Source of the DNA: Myrmaecium sp. VS I D KN 1
Lineage: Eukaryota; Ascomycota; Dothideomycetes; Valsariales; Valsariaceae
Assembly: GCA_019775845.1 (NCBI GenBank)
Contig: JADQAV010000018.1
Span: forward strand, 379,044 to 443,043
DNA length: 64,000 bases
Reading direction: 5' to 3'
Made by a program: the position numbers and the translations under genes. Under the pieces are notes generated by a model, which had not been told where the DNA came from, searched no databases, and worked only from the letters and a program-made list of their open reading frames with translations. This document shows, piece by piece, positions 32,409 through 42,838 of this stretch. The first letter of the stretch is position 1. Every line of letters starts with the position of its first letter.

Positions 32409-34417
32409 TTACCATTGGTGCTCCTGATAGAACCACGGCTCCTTCTGAGCCCCATAGGGCTCACCGGGATATTCGAAGGGCACTGGAGCGAGACCTTCGA
32501 ATACGGACATTGGCACTGCCTCTCCCGGCTTGAGAGTCAGTCCGTCTAGCTTTGCCGGATCCACCGCCATAATCACACCGCATTCCCAGTTGCGACAGGT
32601 TAGTTTCGGTTCTTTCCTGCTCCTGTCCTTCACGACCTTCCCCCAAGCGCTTTCCGAGAGGTTGGCACTGCCTTGGTAGACCCAAGCTACTCGTCTTTCC
32701 TCTTCTCCAACGCCTTCTCTGCTCCGCACAAAGAGAATCTTATTGTGTCCCAGCAGTCCTTTACGGACCGACTTATAGTCACGCATACATTCCTTGGGGA
32801 AGTGAGCGGATTCGTAATGGCTGCGTTGGATGCAGCATTTGCCCGCACCGTTCGGCCCTCCACTACTGTTCCACACCGTCTCCCGGGTTGGGAAATACAC
32901 ACGGAAACGCTCCTTTATCCCCTTGAGAGTCTCGCCCTTGGCAGCGGTGTATCTTCCTTGGGCAGCACGATGTAAATCCGCCAGAAAGGGTTCCTTGAGA
33001 GAGCCGATAGAACTTGCGGCATAATCAAGCTCAAGATCAGCGGATGTCTGGAGGTTGAGATCCTTGATAGCTTTGCTCAATCCTGGTAAACCGGTCCTCT
33101 GGAGATCTTCGCCAAAGTGGATACCGCCTCTACGTTGATATTAGCAGCTAGCGTGTGAACCTTAAAAGGTTTTACTTACATGCTATGCACGAATGCCAGA
33201 TGCCTCGTATTGGAGAAGTCAAACTTAAGCAAGCTATCTCGTAAAGTTTGTGACAGCCCTTTGGCCTTCAGAAAATGCAAAAGTTCCTTCCCAAAAGAAC
33301 TTAAATCTTCTAGGCTCGCAGCTGCTTGGTCGGTTCGTCGCGGAAGGTCAATAAGGAAGACAGTCTAGTGGTAATTGTGAGCATCAGTCGATGATCCTCG
33401 TAAGCTGGCGACATACATTTTCCAGAGCTGCTGTCCGCTTTCCTTTCCAGAAATAGTCTGGCTTGCCCCAGTCGTATCTTAAATGTCTATTAGATTGCGT
33501 ACACACCTTCGCAGCAGATCTCATAGAAGCTTACTTCGTCAGGTTGGCGCTTGGGATGGCAATTCGCAAATGTGTCGGGTGTGACAGAAGAATACTGCAA
33601 GTATCAGCTGAATACTATCGTTGGTACAAAGGGTTTCTCTTACAGTTTGCTATGCATACAGTTTATAGGCCCTGACATGTCTGGAAAGCATAACTGTATT
33701 TGTCTGAGCCCTTTCAAGTCTTGCTCCCATAAGGATTTCTAGAGCACGTTAGGATAACCGATTGCAAATTGGGTGAGGGTGAAGTACCTGTTCTTCTGCT
33801 AGGCCTCTAACAAATACCATTCTGTCAGGTCGAGCAGAGCTTACTACATCAGCCAGCCATTCAAGGTCCCAATCAAATGAGCTGAAAACTGCTGTTTTCA
33901 GTGTCTCGCCCTGCAGAACTTCCTCAAACGTTACATCGTCGCCATCTCGCGGATATCCGAAAGCCCACGTCTTCTTAATAACGCCGCGGGGATACTGTAA
34001 TCCCGAGGAGGTAGGTTTTTTTTGTGTAGACAGATTTTTAACCGTCATTCCAAGATTAGATCGTGTTGTATGCTGAGACTGGTCAGGTTTGTCTTGGGTC
34101 GCGGCTTTTTTAAAAAGTCGCGCACTATCTTCTTGATGGGCTGGCGGAGATGCAGAAGCCTGTCGCTCTCGTGTCGCTGCTCTTGCCAGCCTTTCCCTTT
34201 CCATTGCTGCGCGGTCGAGGCCGAGAACCGACGAAATGGGAGGTGCATCTGGCTTCTCAGTCGAAGGGCCATTTTCGGAAGGCCGGTTCCAATCTGACAC
34301 AGCATTCGAGTTGGTGTTTGGTTGCAGTAAGCCATTACCACGATCATTAGCTTCCTGATCTTGGAGGGAAAGAGCTATCGCAAGCTTAAGCTCTTCATCG
34401 TCATCCGAAAAGTCCAT
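32409..34417 (-). CDS. tdp1: Tyrosyl-DNA phosphodiesterase 1 with N-terminal ubiquitin-interacting motif
   Basis: Six exons (34417-33788, 33738-33644, 33594-33535, 33477-33417, 33364-33180, 33129-32409) sum to 1,752 nt and 583 residues. Tdp1 hydrolyses the 3'-phosphotyrosyl bond left by trapped topoisomerase I. The first HKD-type motif is MHSKL (His239, Lys241), split by an intron after Lys. The second is GHNKILFVRS (His472, Lys474), followed by GSANLSESAWG. Other conserved pieces are IPSANLTKYDWG and CRNWECGVIM. Residues 4-19 (DDDEELKLAIALSLQDQE) fit the ubiquitin-interacting motif, with Leu, Ala and Ser at the core positions. A disordered linker joins this to the catalytic part. The gene's 5' end lies about 105 bp from the AT-rich island. 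The model is secure because every junction restores family sequence. Confidence 0.94.
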
Positions 34418-34523
34418 CTCATCTGAGCGGATACATATGCTGTTCCGAGTGTTGGATTGGATATAGGATGAGTTCGCAGCTGGATGATTAACTAGGTAGT
34501 ACCTAGGCGGAAATATGGATTTT
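34418..34523. promoter_or_regulatory. Short tdp1 upstream region before the AT island
   Basis: Only about 105 bp of normal-composition DNA lie between the tdp1 ATG and the island. It contains an inverted repeat CTAGGT-AGT-ACCTAG at 34492-34506. Confidence 0.45.
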
Positions 34524-34538
34524 TTTGTTACTAAGTTA
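34524..34538 (+). repeat. Candidate terminal inverted repeat, left
   Basis: TTTGTTACTAAGTTA at the left edge of the AT-rich island matches the reverse complement of 41542-41556 at 13 of 15 positions. Both differences are C/T or G/A transitions, as RIP would cause. I see no target-site duplication. Confidence 0.3.
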
Positions 34539-36571
34539 TCTTGGCAATTCTTACTTTACTAGAATATTTTAGTAGTTATTTTTTACTAATTATTAGTTTA
34601 TCCGTATATAATTTATTACTGCAGTACGGCGCTACTATATTAATATAGTAAATATACTATATATATAATATATTTAATACGGAAAGCTATACATAATAGT
34701 AATAACTATTTAGCAGTATAAAAATAGTAGTAACTCGGAAAAAGATACGCAGGTAGATTAATATAGTAGGCGGTAGTCTCTAGTACTATATCCTATATAA
34801 AAGCTATTTCTATACTAGACCTCCTCTATTTTCTTTCTACTATATATATATACTCTTTATTCTATCTATATACTATATAGATATTATATAAGCCTTATTA
34901 TATACTACTAATTATTTTACCGCTAACCTCCTAACCTTACTACTTTACTAAGTACTAGCTATATACTTATAGTATATATATAAGTACTATACTCTACGTA
35001 CTATAGTATTAATATACTACTACTTTAATTTATATTAATAATTAACCTACTATCTTATTAGTCTCTATATTATTTAATTAGGTTTTAATATAACTTTATT
35101 CCTAAGCGTAAGTATACTAATACTAAATATAGTAGTTATTTAACTTAACCTTAACTCGCTCTTTATATAGTAGAGCTTACTAAGTAAGGTTAATACTTCT
35201 CCTTCTACTACTTAAGTTACTCTAGTATATACCTTCCCTCTTCTCTTATATAAATTTATATATATATTAGAGATATAGCTTACTAATACCCCCTTTATAT
35301 AATTACTACTTAAGTAAGTTTATAAAGCTTAGTTAGAGCTATAAAGAAGTATATATAGGAGGAAGTAAGATATAGTAGCTACTAATACTACTAATAATAA
35401 TAATAAACTACTATATAAACTAGATCGCTTAATTTACTAGGAATTATTTATATTTTATTATAATACGCGCTAGGCTAAGATTATTATATTTATATATAAT
35501 AATATTACTATTAAGTTTTTTATATATTAGTATGCGCGGTCGCGTATATTTAACTATATTAAGAATTATAAGTTAGATATTCTTAAGCTTTTAAGGTAAA
35601 TACTAGATAAATATATCCTATACTTATATATTTACTAACTAAGGTACCTATATAGAAGTATATAGAGGACTTAATAAAGAGTAGTTAGTTACTTATAACT
35701 TAGTAAGATCGTACTATATTATAAGACGAGTTTAAAAGGAGATTTAACGCCGAAACCTTTTTAAATATTTAGTACTATATATAAGGCTTTCTTAACTATA
35801 ATAGCTCTATACCTCTAAGTAAGTACTTTTATTAGAGTAAGCTTAAGTATCTCTTATTTTTACTATTTACCTATATACTCCTTAACCCGCGTTATATTAT
35901 AGCCTCTATTACTTTCTTATTTTCCTTTAGTTTTATTTTACCTACTATATACTTACTATATAAATTTATATACGTTTTATATTTCTACTTAATCTTAACC
36001 CTAAACTAACCTTATAATAAATCTTTTTTTAAATCTTAAGGCAGAAGTTAAGCTATATATTAATATAAAGTATACGGAAGTTAGCGTACTTAATATACGC
36101 CGGAGCTTATTAAACTTTTATAATATAATAGTACTATATCCCGCCCTAAAGGAGGTTATAAAAGCTAAGTTTAAGGAAGTCTTTACGTATATAAGAAGCT
36201 AATATAAGAAGCGTAGAACTTATAATCTCTCTATACTTTCTAAGTTCCGGAGTACTAGTACTCCCCTCTCTCTATCTTAGCTTTCTACTACCTCTATATA
36301 TAATACTACCGGTTAGTAAATCCGCTATATTTCTATCTTTCTTTATTACTAGTAGGACTTTACTATATATTTACTAATACCCGCTATTACTATCTACTTT
36401 ACTATATTTTAGCTAGTTTTATTTTATAGTTTTAAGTTATAATCTAGTTTATTTAATAAGATATATACTTACTATCTAGTAGTATATTTAAGTAGATAGT
36501 AAGTAGGACCTTTACTATACTTTTTAGTACTATCTTAAGAAAAATAACTAGTTACTTATATATTAGTATAT

Positions 36572-36694
36572 ATACTAACTTATTTACTAGCTTCTTTAAT
36601 AGCTCGTTTACTAGCTTATTTACTAACTTATTTACTAACTTATTCGCTAGCTTATTTACTAGTTTATTTACTAGCTTATTTACTAGCTTGTTTA
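36572..36694. repeat. 12-bp tandem repeat inside the AT-rich island
   Basis: About ten copies of a 12-bp unit close to CTAGCTTATTTA, with C/T and G/A variants between copies. The period is a multiple of three, so it could be a decayed tetrapeptide repeat (on the minus strand the frame reads Val-Asn-Lys-Leu over and over). Confidence 0.75.
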
Positions 36695-39600
36695 CCTTTA
36701 AAAGTTATTTATTATAAGAGGCTTCCTCGTCTCCCTCCTCTACTACGTGTATAACTAGCTCTAATATAAATTACTAGTAATATACTTTAAAGAGTAAGGA
36801 TATTAAATCTAGAGGTATTAATAAAGGTCTCTACTTAGTTTTCTTATATTAAAGGAAAAGAGAATAAGAATTAATTATAATAGAATACTTACTCTATCTT
36901 ATACTACTTTTTCCTATATATAGCTAGCTAATATTACTATATAATTATTACTTTATACTTTAAATATAGGTACTCTTAAACCTACTATAGTATTAAGCTA
37001 ATTAAATAGTCTCTGCGGAGTAGTAATAAGCCTACTTCTTAGCGTAGCTTTTAAAGTACTTTATATTATATTAATTTTAAACCTACTATATTAATACCGC
37101 CTTAACTAGTACGTTAAGAATCTTCTTTTAATATCTACCTCTAGTATTCCTACTACTCTACTCCTCCTACTACTTACTACTTTCCTTTACTACTATACTA
37201 TATTAATACGTTTATTAACTACTATACTAGCTCCGCGATATATTTAATATAAGGATAAGAATAAACTTATTAAGTAACCTTCTATACGCCTAACTATTAA
37301 GCGGTAATATAAAACTACTAATTTAGATAATAATAATAACTTCTAAGACTTTAGAAGATATAATCTTATAAGTAACTTAGTATATATCTTTACTCTTAAT
37401 AGATAAATCTAGATTAACTATAATTTTAGAACGCTAATAAACTCTTAACGTAGCTATTAAAGTACGAAGTACTAAATAAAGATAACGATATAAATAACTT
37501 TATTTTTAATTAACTTTAAGAGCTATACTACGTTACTAATTATTAGGAACGTATATAAGAACTTAATAATAATAATCTTATTATTAATTTAGGCGAGTAT
37601 ACTAAAGAAGCTATACCTAAACTACTACTTACTAAACTTATAAATCTTACTATTCCTTTATTTATATTAGTCTTTACTACTTTAATATTAATATTATCTA
37701 TACTCCTACCCCGTTAAGGCTCTATACCTAAGATTAAAGATACTTCTATTCCTTTTATATATAACCGGAGTAATTATATTATTTTATTATTTAAATTAGT
37801 AATAGGTTTATAGTATAAAAGTATTAGTATCTTAAGGTTATAATATACTAGCCTTCGCGAGATACTTCGGAAAGAGTTAGAACTATATAAGAAGGTATAG
37901 GAGTTACTAAATACGCTTAATATATTAAAATAATATATTTATTAGAAGATCCCTTTCCTAGAGATAAGGAAAAAGCTATTACCTCTTACTATTAAACGCT
38001 TATTAATAGTACGAGCTAGTAAGAAAGGCTTAAATATAGGCCTACTAATAGAAGATCTATACTTTTTTAACCCGGTTAATATAATAACCTTATTCCTCTT
38101 ATTACTATAAATTCTTAAGAAACTATACTAAGGTATAAGCTATTTTATTAATATATTATAGAAGTATTAGTATTTACTAAGCTAGCTATAATCTATTAGA
38201 TCTACGTCTAATAAGTTCGCTTACTATACTAGCTCTACTAGTAAATATAGTATTATTTTCCTCTTAAATATTATTACTTAAACTTATTATATTAAATAAT
38301 ATATATATTATACTAATACTTAATAGCGATATATAGGTAGAATTCTTAATATTAGTAAAGATTTTCAGTCTGAAAGAAAGTATAGTAGTAAATTTAATTA
38401 TACTACTCTTTAAGTTTAGTATATTATTATAGTATTATTAATACTTATAAGCTTTTTCTATATATCTAGGCTATTTAGAGTACTGGTAATTAAGTATAAA
38501 TTTATTCTTTATAAAGATATAGTAGAGTATATTCTTAAAGGTAATATTATACTACTATATAATAAAGTTATACTTAACTACAGCTTCCGCAGCAGTATTT
38601 AACTAATAAGATTATTAAGATTTAACCGCCCTTTTATCTGTCGTATCTATAATTATAGTAAGATATAATAACTCCGCTTCTTAAATTAGTTATATTTAGT
38701 ACTAGTTAAGCTCGAGATTACCAAGTTTAGTTATAGTAACTTAATTAGGAACCTTATTAAGGCCCCTCGGCTAATATTACTCCTTATTATTATCTTTATA
38801 AACGGCTTCGGTCTTTATAGAAATATATATAAATCTCTTATAAGTATTTATATAATCTTTACAGCTTTAAAATTATACGAGAGAATATAATACTCTAATA
38901 TTCTTCTAATAATACTTAGTCCTTATAGTAGTAACTTCTTTAATATACTTAGTATACTAGCTCTATTTATATAACTCCTTAACGCTACTATAGCTATAAA
39001 GCTTACTAATTATATTTAGGTTAAGATTTAGGGTAAGAAGTTTATTATTTATATATTTATTATAATATTAATTAGTAATATACCTTAGTAATAAGCAAAC
39101 TCTAGGTTTCTTACTTAGAAAGTAAACTATAGTTATTAATTCTATAATATTAATATAAAGTATAGGAGTAATATATCTTATAATATTATTAAGTATAGTC
39201 GCTACTACTATAAAGTTCTCCGGATATATATATATATATATAGAGTTACTACTAATAAAGACTATAAAGGTAGTATATAGTAGGCTTATTAACCTAGATA
39301 TTAAGTCTCTACCTTTCTAGCTCCTTATACTAGCCTTAAATATAATTCTTATAATAGCGACCCTATATATTCTAAATATAATAGTATTATAAAGCTTCTA
39401 TATATTTTCCTAGTAGAGGCTATCTTTATACTAATAGTATAGAAAGAGTATAGTAAGGTACTCTATAAATTCCCTTTCCCTCCTAAATAGTAGAGACTTT
39501 AATTACTAATATATTATATTAGTAGCTATACTCTTTAGAAGTATACTTATTAGTCTATTATTATTATACCTCTACTATAATTTTAGCTATAGCCTACCTA

Positions 39601-41541
39601 TATTAAGTTATATTATAGTACTATACTATAATAGGTCTTTAGAGCTATCCTTAAAGCTACTATAAAAATTAATATAATTAATATAGTTATAATAATATTT
39701 ACTTCTATAGCTAAATCTAATATATAGTTAATAACTAATAGATTTATAGTAGAGAAGCGGTCTACTTTTAGCCGCGATCTTATATTTACTTATTTTATAT
39801 TTTAGTATTTAAATAAAGTAGTAGCTATTACAGCCTCTAATACTTATAATTACTTAGTAATACTAAGCTGCCGCCCTAGCTATAGTTTAACCCTAAGCTG
39901 TAGTCTAATACCTAGTTATAATATAATACTAGTTACTTTAAGTAAGAGTCTTAAATCTCCTACTATTACCTCTTATTCTACTACTACTAAGTAGTACTAT
40001 AATAACTAAAGGCGCCCTAATATATATATTAGTCTATACTATAAAGCTATTACTAATAGGTTTACTCTTACTAGTAACTATAATATATTAATTAATAAAG
40101 ATAAGTATTAGTAAGTTACTTAATTCCGAAGTCTAATTATTACTATTTATAATTTAATAGATAATCTAAGAAGGATATCTACCTTACTAACTATATTAAT
40201 CTTAAGAAGGATCTTCTTTACTAAGAGAACCTCTAGTAGACGATTTAGCTTATTCTTAGTAATATATTTATTAGAAGCGAGCCTATACTTACTAGCTAGC
40301 TCTATAATATATATACTACTTACTTTACTTTTTTTACTTATATTCTCCCTTACTTAGAGTAGGGAACCGTCTAAATAGATAATAAATCTCTAGTAATTAT
40401 ATAGGATTTAAAATATAAGCGCACGACGGCGTAAGTTAAGATCTAAGTTAAATATTACTATAATATTCTTAAATTACCCGTCCGGTCGACTTATATTAAC
40501 TAGTCCTTTAAGAAAGCTTTATACTAGATATATAGTAATAATTATAGCCTTAAAAATACTTCTTATCTTAGGAGGAATATAATCTAATAGTTTAAGATAT
40601 TCTTATTTACTTATACGTAAGTATATATACTATATTAATTTTCTATACTAATAAATATTATAGGGCTACAGAGCGGCGCTATACTTTCTAACGTAGTAAC
40701 TATATTACTATTTATAAAGAAGAGATTAACTATATTTAGTAAATTATAATTTATAAGATTCTTACTAATTAACACTATATCTTTATCCTTAGTAATAAAG
40801 TTAAGCGCTACTTATAGAAAGACTTAATTACTAGCTTAGAGGTAATATAATAAATTATTTAAATAGAGTTAGTTAGCTTACTATCTATTTATCCTCTTAA
40901 ACTCTATATTATTCCCTTTAGTATTAACTAGTAAGAGGGGCGTACTAAATTACTATTTATTAACTAGAAGATATAGTTTCTTTAAGCGATTTAAGTATAA
41001 TAATTTTATAGTATTTAATATACTATAGGAAAGCCGTAGTATAATATATAAGTAATATAGTATCTACTATAATATTATAGAAGTACTATAGGCGAGAGAT
41101 AGTAGAAATTAGAGGATTAGAAGTAGAATAAGAGTAACTAGTAAATTACTAATACTAATACTAAAAAGGGGAATACGCTACCTAGCTCCGCTAGCCTAAA
41201 TATATAGGGTACTTATACTAGTAATAATTAAAATAATACTATTATTAAAAATACTATTATACTACTACTATATTAATACTATATATTCTAGCTTAAACGT
41301 TTATATCTAAATTTACTAAGTTATATTAGTAAATAATATTTTATATATAACGCCGCTTATAGTATATTCTAATTAATATATATTACTAATTTTACTAGAT
41401 CTTTTTTTTTCTATATATATAAATCGATATATTTTAACGCTATTAATAGTAAATATAGGGGCATACTTTTACTTACGAACTGAACTCTATTTAATAAAAT
41501 AAGTTAACCGTATTAATAATACTACGCTTTTTTTACGATAT

Positions 41542-41556
41542 TAATTTGGTAACAAA
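41542..41556 (-). repeat. Candidate terminal inverted repeat, right
   Basis: The right-hand partner of 34524-34538. It sits exactly where composition returns to normal. Confidence 0.3.
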
Positions 41557-41958
41557 CCACCGGCTTACGCGGTAAGGTACTTTAGTACTGCCTTGACGCG
41601 CAGACGCGAAAGCATGTGATCATGACAATATTGACACCTCAGGCAGCATTCCACCGTTAATTGATTCTGGTTATATGCCATATGATTCGAATAGAGTGGA
41701 ACAAGGCGTAACTACTGGTATACAGCTTCCAATTCTACAATGAGCCCGTCCCTCAAAGCGGCCACAGATTGAGAATAGCCAAGTCAAGATAGCTCGAGAA
41801 GTTCGACCACACTCGGGCCAGCCCTTGGTAATCCAGACAGCAGTCTTGCCATGAGAACAACGGAGGCAGCATGCTAGGAGAGCCACCTTGCTCCGAGAAG
41901 GGCCGTCAAGGGACGAGTTGGAGGTATTCTGTGGTAACTCATGCGAAGTGTGCTCCCA
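41557..41958. other. Intergenic between the AT island and urm1
   Basis: Normal-composition DNA downstream of urm1. A minus-strand frame of about 70 codons (41671-41886) has no family character. I see no supported gene. Confidence 0.45.
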
Positions 41959-42398
41959 TCAACCTCCATGGAGCGTGGACACGAACAGAATAACATCGCC
42001 TTTTTGAAGTTCATATTTGTCCTCGCCTTCAAGCTCCCAGTCGGCATCGTTGATGAGCACCAGGATTCCCGGGCGTCTACGGACAGTCAGTGAGGGCGCA
42101 ATCGGGAAGAGTGACGCTTGAACATACACGGTACCATCAAGCACGAAAAGATCCTTCCTGGCATCCGTCATTCGATTCTCGCAAAGCCATCGGACGAGAA
42201 AAGCAATAGTCGCCGGGGCACCGTCCTCGTCTGTAGCTGGCAAGGAGATATCATGCGTCCGCTTGTTCGCGAACAGCATCTCAAGTCCGCCGCTGACAAT
42301 GTGACTTCAGAAAAGACCCAAGTATAACTGATTTAGGGAACTACTGACGTGAATTCTACGGTGATGTTCACCACATCCTTATCTTTCTTTTCTGCCAT
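41959..42398 (-). CDS. urm1: Ubiquitin-related modifier Urm1
   Basis: Two exons (42398-42349, 42292-41959) join to 384 nt and 127 residues. The beta-grasp pattern ends in [38 protein letters not shown], the invariant Urm1 C-terminus with the free Gly-Gly needed for activation by Uba4. The N-terminal [24 protein letters not shown] is restored by splicing. Urm1 serves as the sulphur carrier for 2-thiolation of wobble U34 in tRNA-Lys, -Glu and -Gln (with Uba4, Ncs2, Ncs6) and is also a protein modifier. It is somewhat longer than the yeast protein (99 residues) owing to an insert around residues 35-65. It is transcribed divergently from elp2. Confidence 0.95.
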
Positions 42399-42838
42399 CT
42401 CTTTCAAGGCTGGTATTGATCGTTATGCGCGCCTGGGTTTGAATGCCTTTGCGTTGTTGGACAGATAAATAATAGAGTGGAGGTGAGGGGACCCCGCAAA
42501 TGTCTGAATAGGTGGTTTGTGCAGCAGTAAATTTGAATAGTTTGGGGACCTCTTTCTTCAACAACACCAGGTATAAGGGCATATGCGTCCGTATTTGATC
42601 TGATCGAATGATCAATTCTTGCTGATAACACAAGAAGTAAGTTGAAGTCTGTTTAAATAACCTCAATCCGTGCCCATGATATCATCGCCTCTCTATTCGA
42701 CCTTAAAGGTGTCAGGTCGTAAGCGAGAAATGCCCTGAAAAGAATCTTCTCGTCCGGGCGTGCGCAACCACAGCGCGATCAACTACGCATATTGTCCAGA
42801 AACCTGATCTTTGTCTCCGGGAGTTGGAGCTATACAAA
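42399..42838. promoter_or_regulatory. Bidirectional promoter between urm1 and elp2
   Basis: The 440 bp between the two ATGs must serve both genes. No coding frame in it looks real. Short frames on the minus strand (42379-42666) lack family character. Confidence 0.6.

Larger units (their letters stand above)
34524..41556. repeat. AT-rich island with RIP signature (degenerate mobile element or elements)
   Basis: Composition changes abruptly at both edges. Inside, TpA steps dominate, CpA and TpG are nearly absent (a few CAG/CAA survivors, for example near 34620, 38364, 38590 and 40671), while CpG is retained (GCGCGG, CGCG). ATG is therefore almost missing, TAA/TAG stops are everywhere, and I see no open frame of 60 codons. 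This is the pattern left by repeat-induced point mutation, which converts CpA to TpA on both strands of duplicated DNA. The original element cannot be named. A stretch on the minus strand (about 40190-40620) reads for long runs between stops and may be decayed coding sequence. No tRNA, rRNA or intact gene is visible. Confidence 0.88.

Noticed and set aside
34600-35100. LTR-like segment (TATATAAA with downstream pyrimidines) at the left of the AT island
   Set aside because: I could not find a matching direct repeat at the right end, and TATA-like words are everywhere in this composition.
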